A stretch of DNA of 27,175 nt from Thermocladium sp049965935 (GTDB lineage: Archaea; Thermoproteota; Thermoprotei; Thermoproteales; Thermocladiaceae). Position numbers and translations under genes: made by a program. Shown here piece by piece: positions 7,262-16,528 of this stretch. The notes under the pieces were generated by a model. It did not search any database and was not told where the DNA came from. It was given only the letters and a program-made list of their open reading frames with translations. The first letter of the stretch is position 1. The number at the start of each line of letters is the position of its first letter. Location of the stretch: positions 1 to 27,175 of the forward strand of contig JBMFVP010000020.1 in NCBI GenBank assembly GCA_049965935.1, written 5' to 3'.

Positions 7262-8522
7262 TCAATTAGTCTCAATCCTTGGCTCAATACAAGCCGAGGA
7301 AAAAGCCGTGGTAATGGAGGTCAAGGATAATTTAATGATAAAGGTAGTGGATAGCTCCGTTGCCTTACTGCAGAGGTGGAGAACCGTTGATGGCCAAGTT
7401 TATGTTGGGTCAAATGGGAAAATGGCAATAATAGGTTTCTCCGGTAATCCCCCCAGCAATATAGATAAGGAGGCAAATGCAAGTCTAACTCCGTCGCCGT
7501 ACTTCTTCAGGCTTCCGCGCAATGAAACAGAGATAAAGAAAGATGCAAGTGACCCAAATATAATCAGCAACATAAAGAACCCAAGCCACTTAATAGATGA
7601 TATACTTAACATGATGACCGAGAAGACCAGCGGCGTCGTTATGCTGGAAAGCAATGAACGGCGAGTCGCGACTAGCGGAGGATTCATTGGAATAGAGAAA
7701 CTGACCACATTCACGGCTCACTTCAGGGTATTCAGGGGGGATTATACTGGCCATTGGGCGACGACTGGCTCTCGACTTAACATTAATGACGTTAGGAATA
7801 CCGTGAAGAAAGCGGATGAATACGCCTCAATAACAGATGAAGCTGAGATAGATGAGGGAAAGTACAGGGTTATTCTGTCGCCAATGGTTTTCTCGAATTT
7901 GCTTCAATTAGTAGGCAGGATGGCATCCGCCATGTCTGTGGAGACCGGCTCCTCCATATTCACCAAGGTAAAGCCAGGCGATAAGATATTCTCTCCATTA
8001 TTTACATTACATGATAAACCACTAAGCGATTTGAAACCCATATTCTTTGACGATGAGGGGAACACAACTCGTGATAAGGCTATCATAGAGAACGGAGTGT
8101 TCAGGACCCTCCTCTTCAATACAGCCCTCGCAGATCGCCATAAATCGAAGAGTACTGGCAATGCTGGATGGGTATTTCCAGCACCATGGAACTTGGAAAC
8201 CGCTCCCGGCGACGCGAGTGAGGATGATTTATTGGATGGGGATGGAGTATTATTCACTAATAATTGGTACACGAGGCTCCAGAACAGCATGGAAGGCATC
8301 TTCTCCACCGTGGGACGGGACGCCATATTATTGATAAGAAATGGTAGAATAGCGGGAAGATCCAAGAAGCGACTTAGATTAGCGGGTCGACTTAGCGATA
8401 TGCTTAGGAATATCCAGGCATTATCCAAGACATTATACCCAATAAAGTGGTGGGAGGTCGAGGTTCCGACGCGAGCCCCATTCGTTGATATATCGAGCTT
8501 CACCGTGACAAAGAGCCAATAA
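7251..8522 (+). CDS. pmbA: TldE/PmbA-like subunit (non-catalytic partner of TldD)
   Basis: 423 aa, homologous in layout to TldD but without an HExxxH motif, as expected for the TldE/PmbA subunit that shapes the substrate chamber. Recognisable parts are the central YRVILSPMVFSNLLQLVG (about 204-221), the GDKIFSPLFTLHDKP segment (about 242-256), the FDDEGNTTRDKAIIENGVFRTLLFNT segment (about 265-290) and the C-terminal NGRIAG. It starts inside the last codons of tldD. The gene converges with leuS, leaving 32 bases between the two stop codons. Confidence 0.88.
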   Translation: MESNQLVSILGSIQAEEKAVVMEVKDNLMIKVVDSSVALLQRWRTVDGQVYVGSNGKMAIIGFSGNPPSNIDKEANASLTPSPYFFRLPRNETEIKKDASDPNIISNIKNPSHLIDDILNMMTEKTSGVVMLESNERRVATSGGFIGIEKLTTFTAHFRVFRGDYTGHWATTGSRLNINDVRNTVKKADEYASITDEAEIDEGKYRVILSPMVFSNLLQLVGRMASAMSVETGSSIFTKVKPGDKIFSPLFTLHDKPLSDLKPIFFDDEGNTTRDKAIIENGVFRTLLFNTALADRHKSKSTGNAGWVFPAPWNLETAPGDASEDDLLDGDGVLFTNNWYTRLQNSMEGIFSTVGRDAILLIRNGRIAGRSKKRLRLAGRLSDMLRNIQALSKTLYPIKWWEVEVPTRAPFVDISSFTVTKSQ

Positions 8523-8554
8523 GAACAAATAAATTAACCTTGAATTATTTAGTT

Positions 8555-11473
8555 TCACTCAATATATATTGCCGGTCTACCCGGCATAGCCGATTTAGCC
8601 TTATTGGCGGGATCCTGGTCTGGATTTAATGCGTCGTGAACCGCTACCTTAATGCCTAACTTCTTTTCCATTACTGGACTGAAGTATTTAAATGCATTTA
8701 ACTCCATTTCCCTTGAAACGATTCCGCGGGGTATTTGTCCATTAAGTACTTTCTTGGCCATGTCCGGTATACGGGGCTTCATATTATTGAAGCGCGGATT
8801 GCTTGAAGCCTCCTTAATTATTGATCCTATATCCCTTTTCTCATCCATCTTAGCGGAAATAAAGCTGACTAGCTCATAAAGCTCATTGCTTGGCCCCACG
8901 TAAATATGAACCAGCTTCGCCTCTTTTCTTAGCCTCAATAATTCCCTCACATCATCCATGGTCCTGAACACTATATCGACGGCTTCATCCACCTCTCTGC
9001 TTGGTTCCTGAGCGGGGGTAATCCATTTCTCCAGTGAAATAAGGGTTGAATTACCCATTCTATGCCATAATTCCTCGGTTATGTGAGGCATGAGGGGACT
9101 CAATAATATTAACCATTTGCCTAAAAATTCCCAAAGCACTGACTTAGATTCAGGCAATGAATCTTTCATAATCATGTAGATCTCCGCGGAGCTAAGCATG
9201 TTAAAGAATGAGTCCAATACGTATTTCCTAATATTCATATCCTCTATTAACTTAGGAGCAGTAATTAGCAATCTATCGATCTTGCTCAGCAACCACTTAC
9301 TTGGAAGAGACAAATCCTCAGTGGGGGATGGCGATTTCCCCATTGCTATTACTTCATTTGCTAGCCTCCAGAAATCCACTAACCTAGAAAGCACCGCATC
9401 TACTTCATTATCTTTCCAATCAAGGAGATTCTCTAGATCCGCTTCATAAGCCATATAGAGCCTAACCATGTCCGGTGGGTAATTGCCAACGGCTTCCCTA
9501 AGTGGTAAGACGTTTCCAAGGGATCTCGACATCTTCTGCCCATTACGTATTAGGAAATTATTTAGCGTGATGGATTTAGGCCACATATCGCGTGGAAATA
9601 TAGCTGCATGGTGAGCTATGAAGAAGCTCAAGTGATTACCGATCAAATCTATACCACTGTGCCTCTGATCCACTGGGTACCAGTACATGAATTCCCTACG
9701 GGCCTTCTCCGCTACTTCACTTAATATTAATGGCTTGCCTTTACCTAGGAATACATAATCATAGAATGAGAGAAGCTTGCGAAGAGAATCCTCATCTTCT
9801 CCATTGCTCTGAATCACCTTGGATGCCAATTCGCCGAGCACCTTAGATGCTTCGCTGTTCTTCACATGCCTGGCAATTGCATAGAATGCCATGTATATCG
9901 TTGAGTCGCTCAAAGATTCTATTACCCACTCATTATCCCAGGGAAGGCGAGTGCCGAGACCTCTTTTTCTGGCGCATGGTCTCATATTCAGCCAATTAAT
10001 GGTTGACTCGAAGTTAACTCGGTAAGATTCCGGGATTATTTTCATGGAGTTAAATGCTTCCCGTATTTTTGGTTTCCATTCTGGGTGACCATAATTAAGG
10101 AACCATTGATCCCGTATCACTGCAACTATAACCCTATTGCCGCCTCTCGTAAATATTAATCTGGGCTCCGTCTCATACATTATGTCCCAAGCATTTCTAT
10201 CCTTCAATAATTGAATTGCCTTTTCCTTAGCCTCAGAAACCTTCACACCTGCAAGCAAAGTATTATCCTTCATTACGCCGGAATAATACTCATCCCTATA
10301 GATTATCTTAGTTGCCTCATTAAGCTTATCCTTCTCTAGTTGACTCTTTATCCCCATTCGCTTAACAACATCAGCGGCGGGCCACTCGCCATAACCCTCA
10401 ACCCTTATTATCCCAATTGGGGAAATACTTCTGGCAATACTACTAAATGCATCATTACCGCTAGCCAGCTCCACCAAGGCAATGTAATCATATGGAGCAT
10501 GAGCAGGAACGCTATACACAACTCCAGTGCCGGTATCGTCATCCACGAAGCTGGCCGGCAAAACCGGCAACCAAGATTCGGTCACCGGATTAATGACTCG
10601 CGCCCCAAGTAATTCCTCTCCCTTGAGTTCCCTAATCACCTTAACCTCCTTATCTTGGAACGATAACTTCCATGCGGCTTGCTTTGATATTATCCAAGTT
10701 TCCCCACCTATCTGGGCCTCCACATAAATGGTGTTCGGATTTATCCATACATTGGTAGCGCCAAATATTGTTTCAGGCCTGAACGTGGCTGCCACTAGGT
10801 ATTTTTCATTGCTTAACCTAAACTTAACCAAATTGAACTCTAGTATCTCTATATTGATCTCGTCACCGCCCTTTATATCATGCTCCCCAACCGCTTGACC
10901 CTCCGCTGGGGAAAAGAGAACCGCATGTTTTCCCCTAGTTATGAAGCCGTTATCCCGTAATTTATAGTATTGCCAAATAATGAAGGAACTATACTCCGGA
11001 TCACCGGTGGTGAATTGACGCGTGAAGTCCATTGATGGACCAATCATCTTTAAATCCTCCTCATAATGGCTGGCGAAGAATTTCGCTATATTCCAGGGAT
11101 CCTTGAATGAGTCGATTACTCTTTTCACTTCTTCCTTATCCTTTATATAAATTCCAACATACCATTCATAGAGGTCCCTCAACTCCGTATCTCCCTTACT
11201 CAATCTATCCGCCACAGACTGAATGGGCGTGCCCGTTATATGCCATGCTATTGGAAATAATACATTATAGCCTTGCATTCTCTTTAATCGAGCAACTATG
11301 TCGCTTATAGTGAATGTACGGCCATGCCCGATATGTGGAGGACCTTGAACATAGGGGTATGGAACAGTGATAAAGTACTTAGGGGCATCCTCCTTGACGT
11401 TACCATTAAACACCCCCTTCGTGTACCACTCATTCTGCCAACGCCTGGATATCTCCAAGATTTCCCTGACCAC
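8555..11473 (-). CDS. leuS: Leucyl-tRNA synthetase (archaeal type)
   Basis: Class I synthetase of 972 aa that charges tRNA-Leu. HIGH is exact at residues 47-50 (PPHIGHGRT) and the second signature is KMSRS at 647-651. The CP1 editing domain is present, with TFRPETIFGATNVWINP (about 231-247) and DDDTGTGVVYSVPAHAPYD, whose Asp anchors the mischarged amino acid. An alpha-helical anticodon-binding domain and a C-terminal archaeal extension follow. The archaeal/eukaryotic arrangement, with editing domain after the first half of the Rossmann fold and over 900 residues, separates it from bacterial LeuRS. It diverges from proS; an AAAACCTT-type AT stretch about 40 bases upstream is a weak TATA candidate. 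Confidence 0.95.
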   Translation of the reverse strand: MVREILEISRRWQNEWYTKGVFNGNVKEDAPKYFITVPYPYVQGPPHIGHGRTFTISDIVARLKRMQGYNVLFPIAWHITGTPIQSVADRLSKGDTELRDLYEWYVGIYIKDKEEVKRVIDSFKDPWNIAKFFASHYEEDLKMIGPSMDFTRQFTTGDPEYSSFIIWQYYKLRDNGFITRGKHAVLFSPAEGQAVGEHDIKGGDEINIEILEFNLVKFRLSNEKYLVAATFRPETIFGATNVWINPNTIYVEAQIGGETWIISKQAAWKLSFQDKEVKVIRELKGEELLGARVINPVTESWLPVLPASFVDDDTGTGVVYSVPAHAPYDYIALVELASGNDAFSSIARSISPIGIIRVEGYGEWPAADVVKRMGIKSQLEKDKLNEATKIIYRDEYYSGVMKDNTLLAGVKVSEAKEKAIQLLKDRNAWDIMYETEPRLIFTRGGNRVIVAVIRDQWFLNYGHPEWKPKIREAFNSMKIIPESYRVNFESTINWLNMRPCARKRGLGTRLPWDNEWVIESLSDSTIYMAFYAIARHVKNSEASKVLGELASKVIQSNGEDEDSLRKLLSFYDYVFLGKGKPLILSEVAEKARREFMYWYPVDQRHSGIDLIGNHLSFFIAHHAAIFPRDMWPKSITLNNFLIRNGQKMSRSLGNVLPLREAVGNYPPDMVRLYMAYEADLENLLDWKDNEVDAVLSRLVDFWRLANEVIAMGKSPSPTEDLSLPSKWLLSKIDRLLITAPKLIEDMNIRKYVLDSFFNMLSSAEIYMIMKDSLPESKSVLWEFLGKWLILLSPLMPHITEELWHRMGNSTLISLEKWITPAQEPSREVDEAVDIVFRTMDDVRELLRLRKEAKLVHIYVGPSNELYELVSFISAKMDEKRDIGSIIKEASSNPRFNNMKPRIPDMAKKVLNGQIPRGIVSREMELNAFKYFSPVMEKKLGIKVAVHDALNPDQDPANKAKSAMPGRPAIYIE

Positions 11474-11567
11474 ATCGTTATAGAAAGTTCATCGCTATTG
11501 GAGCTAACTAAGGTTTTTAACATTATCGCTCCCAGGGCAATAAAGAAAACTAGTTTTCGGAGTTAAG

Positions 11568-11575
11568 GTTTAAAA
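11568..11575 (+). promoter_or_regulatory. TATA-like box deciding the proS start
   Basis: GTTTAAAAA ends only 5 bases before the GTG at 11580 but is centred about 24 bases before the ATG at 11595. If transcription begins the usual 22-28 bases after the box, the GTG would lie outside the mRNA and the ATG would be its first codon. Confidence 0.5.
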
Positions 11576-11594
11576 AGCCGTGAAGCCTCAGGCA

Positions 11595-13073
11595 ATGGGG
11601 ATTCCTATTGCCGAGTTCCAGGCACGAATAGTCAGGGAAAAGAGGGAACGCAAGAGAGAGAAAGTGAGAAACTTCATCGAGTGGTTCAATAAAATAATAA
11701 TGGATGCTGAGCTATACGAATATAGATATCCAGTAAAGGGCGCATATATATGGAGACCCTATGGTTTACAAATAAGGCGGAGAGTGGAAAATATTATCCG
11801 GCAACTACATGATGAAACAGGCCACGGCGAGGTCCTATTCCCAGTATTTATACCGCTTGAGTACTTCAGCAAGGAGAGCGAGCATATAAGGGGATTCGAG
11901 GAAGAGGTTTTCTGGGTATCTAAAGGCGGCAAGGATCCTGAACGACTCATTCTGAGACCCACCAGCGAGACCGCAATGATGCCCATGTTTAAATTATGGA
12001 TAAAGGACCACACTGACCTGCCTCTAAAGGTTTACCAAATAACCAGCGTATTTAGAGCAGAAACTAAGTCGACGCATCCCATGATTAGGCTCAGAGAAAT
12101 CTCCATGTTCAAGGAAGCCCATACGGCTCATGTGGATAAGGATGATGCCGAGAAAACGGTTAAGGAGGCAATGGAAATATACAAAAAAATATATGATTAT
12201 CTCAGCATTCCCTACCTAATATCACGGAGGCCAGAGTGGGATAAATTTGCAGGGGCTGTCTATACCATAGCATTCGATACCTTAATGCCAGATGGAAAAA
12301 CAATACAAATAGGGACCGTTCATTACCTTGGAACTAACTTCTCCAAAGTCTTCGAGGTAACCTACCTGGATAAGGATGGAACAACAAAGTATGCTCATAC
12401 AACAAGCTACGGCATATCGGAAAGAGTTATAGCAAGCATGCTGGCGATACATGGAGATGATAATGGTCTTCTCCTACCTCCCAACGTGGCTCCAATACAA
12501 GTGGTGATAGTTCCCATTCCTCAAGAGGGATACGACACTAAGGGAGAGGCAGCTAAAGTGGAGGCGGAACTTAAGGAAGATGGAATAAGGGCATTAGCGG
12601 ATCTGCGCGATGATAAGACACCGGGCTGGAAATTCAATGATTGGGAAATGAGAGGCGTGCCAATACGTGTAGAAATAGGACCTAGAGATATGGATAAGAA
12701 AACCGTAATAGTCGCCAGGAGAGATACCGGGGAGAAATATGATGTGCCTCGTCAAGATGTGGTTAATTTCCTTAGGAAATTAATGGTAGAGATCGGGGAT
12801 AACATGAGGAAGGAGGCATGGAGCAATTTAAGGAAGTCAATTCACTATGTAAGTAGCATGCAGGAAGCATTAAATAACTTGGGCACTGGCATAATCATGA
12901 TACCTTGGAGCGGGGATGAGCAATGCGGCATAAAGATACAGGAGCAATTGGATGCCAGCATACTAGGTATTCCAATTGATGAGGAACCCACCGAGCAAAT
13001 AGGTGGAGAGAAAGACTTAGCATGCCCAGAGAAGAACGCTAATTATTGGGTAAGGGTCTCAAGACGATACTAG
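11595..13073 (+). CDS. proS: Prolyl-tRNA synthetase (archaeal/eukaryotic type)
   Basis: Class II synthetase of 492 aa from the ATG chosen here; an in-frame GTG at 11580 would add five residues, but the TATA-like box argues against it. Class II motifs are visible: motif 2 with VFRAETKSTHPMIRLREI and the ProRS-specific LRPTSETAM loop that contacts ATP and proline. It has no bacterial editing insertion between motifs 2 and 3. The C-terminal zinc-domain Cys residues (EQCGIK, LACPEK) and the terminal VSRRY ending in Tyr are typical of the archaeal type. Convergent with the SCP2 gene, four bases between stops. Confidence 0.95.
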   Translation: MGIPIAEFQARIVREKRERKREKVRNFIEWFNKIIMDAELYEYRYPVKGAYIWRPYGLQIRRRVENIIRQLHDETGHGEVLFPVFIPLEYFSKESEHIRGFEEEVFWVSKGGKDPERLILRPTSETAMMPMFKLWIKDHTDLPLKVYQITSVFRAETKSTHPMIRLREISMFKEAHTAHVDKDDAEKTVKEAMEIYKKIYDYLSIPYLISRRPEWDKFAGAVYTIAFDTLMPDGKTIQIGTVHYLGTNFSKVFEVTYLDKDGTTKYAHTTSYGISERVIASMLAIHGDDNGLLLPPNVAPIQVVIVPIPQEGYDTKGEAAKVEAELKEDGIRALADLRDDKTPGWKFNDWEMRGVPIRVEIGPRDMDKKTVIVARRDTGEKYDVPRQDVVNFLRKLMVEIGDNMRKEAWSNLRKSIHYVSSMQEALNNLGTGIIMIPWSGDEQCGIKIQEQLDASILGIPIDEEPTEQIGGEKDLACPEKNANYWVRVSRRY

Positions 13074-13077
13074 AGCT

Positions 13078-13407
13078 TCACTTCAATATATTTACCAGGT
13101 CCATTGCCTCCATTGGATTTCCCTTAGTTATCATCAATAACCCCTTAAAGAATGCACTTATAGGATCCAGTTCCCCTTTAATTAACTTAACAAGGTTATC
13201 CCTACTAATGCTGACCGCCAGGTTTGGCGATGGGTGGGTTCCCTTAACTATGGTGACCGCTCCATCCTTTATCTGGACATAGAAAGCCTCTAAATTAGTT
13301 CCTTGAAACTGATATACCTTATTAACATTCTTCATTTTCTCCATTATCTTGCCCTTATTGGCCTCAACCAAGTTATTTAGGAGTTGTATTGGATCTTCAC
13401 TTGACAT
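13078..13407 (-). CDS. SCP2-like sterol/lipid-carrier domain protein
   Basis: A 109-aa single-domain protein from the ATG at 13407. A longer frame starting at 13494 exists, but a TTTTTATA box at 13430-13439 lies 24-30 bases before the shorter start and the shorter form matches the roughly 100-aa SCP2 domain. Features: an N-terminal helix, a beta region with VYQFQGTNLEAFYVQIKDG, and the C-terminal helical part ELDPISAFFKGLLMITKGN, which is characteristic of SCP2 (the GxxxPxxAFFxGKLKIxGD pattern). Such domains bind acyl chains or acyl-CoA. Downstream of the acyl-CoA dehydrogenase gene on the same strand, with its own promoter, it probably delivers or buffers fatty acyl substrates. Confidence 0.75.
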   Translation of the reverse strand: MSSEDPIQLLNNLVEANKGKIMEKMKNVNKVYQFQGTNLEAFYVQIKDGAVTIVKGTHPSPNLAVSISRDNLVKLIKGELDPISAFFKGLLMITKGNPMEAMDLVNILK

Positions 13408-13429
13408 ACTACAAGAAGAAATAACTCCT

Positions 13430-13439
13430 TTATAAAAAT
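13430..13439 (-). promoter_or_regulatory. TATA-like box for the SCP2 protein gene
   Basis: Read on the minus strand, ATTTTTATAA lies 23-32 bases before the ATG at 13407, fitting a leaderless transcript and supporting the internal start over the upstream one. Confidence 0.55.
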
Positions 13440-13541
13440 TACTCCAGCCCATGCTTAAAAATACATCATAGACATGAGAAGCAAATCCATACATTAAAGA
13501 GAAAAACTAAATTCCTATACACAATTATCTTAATTTTCAAA

Positions 13542-14771
13542 TTACATTTCCCCTGTGGATTCGCCGCCAAGTACGCCCTTGTTCCTGAGTATCCTCACCA
13601 ACTGCCTATAAGCCACTAATCGCTGAATATTGTTGGCACCCTCATATATTTGAGTTATCTTGGCATCTCTTGCAAGCTTCTCAAGCCCAACCTCAGTAGT
13701 TATGCCGACTCCACCATGTAGATTTATTGCATCTGATATTATCTTCTCAGCCGCCTCTGTGGCGTAGAATTTGGCTAGTGAGGCGGCGAAGGTGAACTCG
13801 GGCCTATTTTGATCGGCTAGGTAAGCCGCCAAGTATGTTAAGTAGCGGGCAGCCATTAATTCGCTTAGCATATTTACTAGGGAGAACTCAACCGCCTCAA
13901 AGGATGCTAAGGGCAGCTCGAATGCTTTTCTCTGGTGGACATATGTAAATGCGGCTTCATAAGCGGCTTGGGCCATACCGAGCCCCTGAGCAGCAACTCC
14001 TATTCTGGTTCTATCAAACGTCTCCATTGCTATTAGGAAGCCCATACCCTCCATGCCGACCCTATTCTCGTCCGGCACCTCTACATTATCTAGGATTACC
14101 TCCCACGTATGGCTCCCCCTTAGACCCATTTTATGCACCTTCATTCCAAGACTTAATCCAGGAGTATTCTTCTCCACTATGAACGCGGTTAGACCCATCC
14201 ACCTCCTCTTCCTATCAGGCGGGGGACTGGTTCTGGCGAATACTATCAAGTAATCCGCCAGATCTGCATTGCTGATGAACATTTTTCTACCATTTATGAC
14301 CCACTTATTGCCCTTCTTCTCGGCCTTTGTTTGGAAGCCGGCAACATCACTGCCACAGCATGGTTCAGTAGCTGCGAAGGCGCCGAATTTCTCGCCCTTG
14401 GCGAGCGGGGGCAAGTATTTCTTTTTCTGTTCCTCATTCCCATAGATCAATAATGGTATGGAGAATAAGTCATTGGTTCCCATGACCACAGTAACGGCTG
14501 GAGATACTCTGGCTATTTCCTCGCTCAGTATCACTGTCATTATGGTATCTCCGCCTTGCCCACCATATTCCTCCGATAGATGTAGGCCAAAGAATCCTTG
14601 CTGGGCCATTTTCTCAAGGAGGGGTTTTGGAACTTCATCTGTCTCATCTATTTGCTGCGACAATGGTCTTATTTCCTTCTCAACGAATTCCCTCACGGCT
14701 TTCCTAAACATCTCATGCTCGGCCTTGAAGACTAATTGATAGTCTCCCAACCCATCAAATGGAAATACCAT
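13542..14771 (-). CDS. Acyl-CoA dehydrogenase
   Basis: FAD-dependent alpha,beta-dehydrogenation of acyl-CoA, the first step of beta-oxidation. At 409 aa it has the complete ACAD layout: N-terminal helices, the GxxEYGGQGG segment, FAAFAATEPCCGSDVAG (usual FAD/substrate loop, here with a CC pair), the KMFISNAD region, and IYEGANNIQR with the expected catalytic base Glu377. LHGGVGIT near the C-terminus is also diagnostic. Electrons would pass to an electron-transfer flavoprotein not encoded here. Divergent from an acyl-CoA ligase gene, and upstream of an SCP2 protein, it forms a fatty-acid activation and oxidation block. Chain-length specificity cannot be read from sequence. Confidence 0.93.
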   Translation of the reverse strand: MVFPFDGLGDYQLVFKAEHEMFRKAVREFVEKEIRPLSQQIDETDEVPKPLLEKMAQQGFFGLHLSEEYGGQGGDTIMTVILSEEIARVSPAVTVVMGTNDLFSIPLLIYGNEEQKKKYLPPLAKGEKFGAFAATEPCCGSDVAGFQTKAEKKGNKWVINGRKMFISNADLADYLIVFARTSPPPDRKRRWMGLTAFIVEKNTPGLSLGMKVHKMGLRGSHTWEVILDNVEVPDENRVGMEGMGFLIAMETFDRTRIGVAAQGLGMAQAAYEAAFTYVHQRKAFELPLASFEAVEFSLVNMLSELMAARYLTYLAAYLADQNRPEFTFAASLAKFYATEAAEKIISDAINLHGGVGITTEVGLEKLARDAKITQIYEGANNIQRLVAYRQLVRILRNKGVLGGESTGEM

Positions 14772-14836
14772 ATTTCTCGCCGGGATTTGATACTGGCTAG
14801 ATTAAAAATATTACCTATATGTAGTGTAGAGCAGTA

Positions 14837-14846
14837 ACATTTATTA
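14837..14846 (+). promoter_or_regulatory. TATA-like box for the acyl-CoA ligase gene
   Basis: ACATTTATTA is centred about 28 bases before the ATG at 14870. The alternative GTG at 14849 would be only 3 bases after the box, too close to be transcribed from it. The opposite-strand box for the acyl-CoA dehydrogenase is probably the ATATTTTTAAT at about 14802-14813. Confidence 0.5.
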
Positions 14847-14869
14847 GCGTGCTATACCTAAATAAATTC

Positions 14870-16525
14870 ATGAGTTACTATGACTATCAACTAACAATAG
14901 ACAAAATATTAAACTATGCTACATCATCATATCCCAATAGAGAGATTGTATATTGGCCATATAATGGGAAACGCATATCATTGACAAATAGGGAGTTCAA
15001 TAATAGAGTCAGGAAAGTTGCATCGCTATTGCTGGAGCTGGGGGTTAAGGCAGGCAAGCCCAGTGAACCCGGTACCAGGGTTGCTGTACTGGATTGGAAC
15101 TCCCTCAGATATGGAGAGCTGTATTACGCAGTGCCATCTATTGGAGCCACTCTTTTTACAGTTAACGTACGTCTAGCTCCACAAGAGATAATTTACACAA
15201 TGAATGCAGCAAAACCGGAACTACTATTCATAAATATCGATGATTTCGCTCCCCTCCTAAAGCCAATAATAGAAAACGTGAAATCAGTAAAGGCAATAAT
15301 ATACATGAGCGATGAAAACAAGGTGCCCAACGATAACTTCGGCACCAAGATGCTTAACTACTACGACGAAACGAACAAACAAGGAGAGGCAAGTTTTCCA
15401 GAACTAGATGAAAGAACCCCCGCAACAATGCTATTCACGTCGGGAACCACGGGATTACCCAAGGGAGGTATACATACACATAGGGGATTAGTGCTTCATT
15501 CCCTCGCCACCATAGGAGCAGTGGTTCAGCCGCCAATAGAACTACGAAACACGGATACTGCCATGCCCCTCGTTCCCATGTACCACGTGCATGCATGGGG
15601 AATGCCTTACTCCCTCCCCCTGGCTGGAGTAAAGATAATTTATCCAGGAAAATTTGAGTGGGGCCACATGCTTAGATTAATAGGGGAAGAGAAGGTCACA
15701 TTCACGGCCGGCGTGCCCACGATATTATACGCATTGCTTTCCCACCCAGACTCAAGCAAGTATGACTTGCATGGAGTCAAAATGATAATAGGAGGCGCAG
15801 CCTTGCCCAAGGGATTACTGGATGCCTCTACTGCTAGGGGAATGATTGTCATAAGCGGCTATGGATTAACTGAGACAGCGCCAATACTCACAATTGCCCA
15901 CTTGAGACCTGAACACATGAATCTAAGCGATGAAGAAAAGAAGAACATAATGCTCAGAACAGGTCTTCCAGTTCCATTGGTTGACTTGAGGGTGGTGGAT
16001 GAGTATGATAGGGATGTTCCTCCCGACGGCAAGACCATTGGGGAAATAGCCGTGCGTTCACCATGGTTATTCAAGGAATATATGGGTGACCCCGAGAAGA
16101 CTAGGAATGCGTGGCGGAATGGATGGTTCCATACGGGCGATGCAGCGGTGAAATTCGAGGATGGTTACGTGAAAATAGTTGATAGAATGAAGGATGTGGT
16201 GAAGTCAGGCGGCGAGTGGATAAGCAGCCTTAGACTTGAGGATCTAATATCAACTCATCCAAGCGTTGCAGCCGTGGCGGTAATAGGCGTTTCACATGAT
16301 AAGTGGGGTGAGAGGCCAATAGCATTGGTGGTGCCGAAAAAAGGTCAACAATTAAAGGAGAAGGACATTATACAGCACCTAGAGCAATATGTAACTAAGG
16401 GCGTCATACCCAAGTGGTGGCTCCCAGATAAGGTAGTTATACTGGATGAACTTCCATTGACCAGCACAGGTAAAGTTGACAAGAAGGCATTAAGGGACAA
16501 ATACAACAATATATTGAAGCAGTAA
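14870..16525 (+). CDS. Long/medium-chain fatty-acid-CoA ligase (AMP-forming)
   Basis: An ANL-superfamily adenylating enzyme, 551 aa from the ATG at 14870. It activates a carboxylic acid as acyl-AMP and transfers it to CoA. Core motifs in order: MLFTSGTTGLPKGG (phosphate loop), GYGLTETAP, WFHTGDAAV, IVDRMKDVVKSGGEWIS (hinge), and TSTGKVDKKALR with the catalytic Lys535. The GGEWIS form and MYHVHAWG segment resemble the FadD/medium-chain acyl-CoA synthetase branch common in thermophilic archaea. Divergent promoter shared with the acyl-CoA dehydrogenase supports a role in beta-oxidation. It ends three bases before the tpiA stop codon on the other strand. Exact substrate unknown. Confidence 0.9.
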   Translation: MSYYDYQLTIDKILNYATSSYPNREIVYWPYNGKRISLTNREFNNRVRKVASLLLELGVKAGKPSEPGTRVAVLDWNSLRYGELYYAVPSIGATLFTVNVRLAPQEIIYTMNAAKPELLFINIDDFAPLLKPIIENVKSVKAIIYMSDENKVPNDNFGTKMLNYYDETNKQGEASFPELDERTPATMLFTSGTTGLPKGGIHTHRGLVLHSLATIGAVVQPPIELRNTDTAMPLVPMYHVHAWGMPYSLPLAGVKIIYPGKFEWGHMLRLIGEEKVTFTAGVPTILYALLSHPDSSKYDLHGVKMIIGGAALPKGLLDASTARGMIVISGYGLTETAPILTIAHLRPEHMNLSDEEKKNIMLRTGLPVPLVDLRVVDEYDRDVPPDGKTIGEIAVRSPWLFKEYMGDPEKTRNAWRNGWFHTGDAAVKFEDGYVKIVDRMKDVVKSGGEWISSLRLEDLISTHPSVAAVAVIGVSHDKWGERPIALVVPKKGQQLKEKDIIQHLEQYVTKGVIPKWWLPDKVVILDELPLTSTGKVDKKALRDKYNNILKQ

Positions 16526-16528
16526 TGA

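Noticed and set aside
7904..8503. 199-codon minus-strand frame inside pmbA
   Set aside because: Antisense to a well-conserved gene; no family features despite its length.
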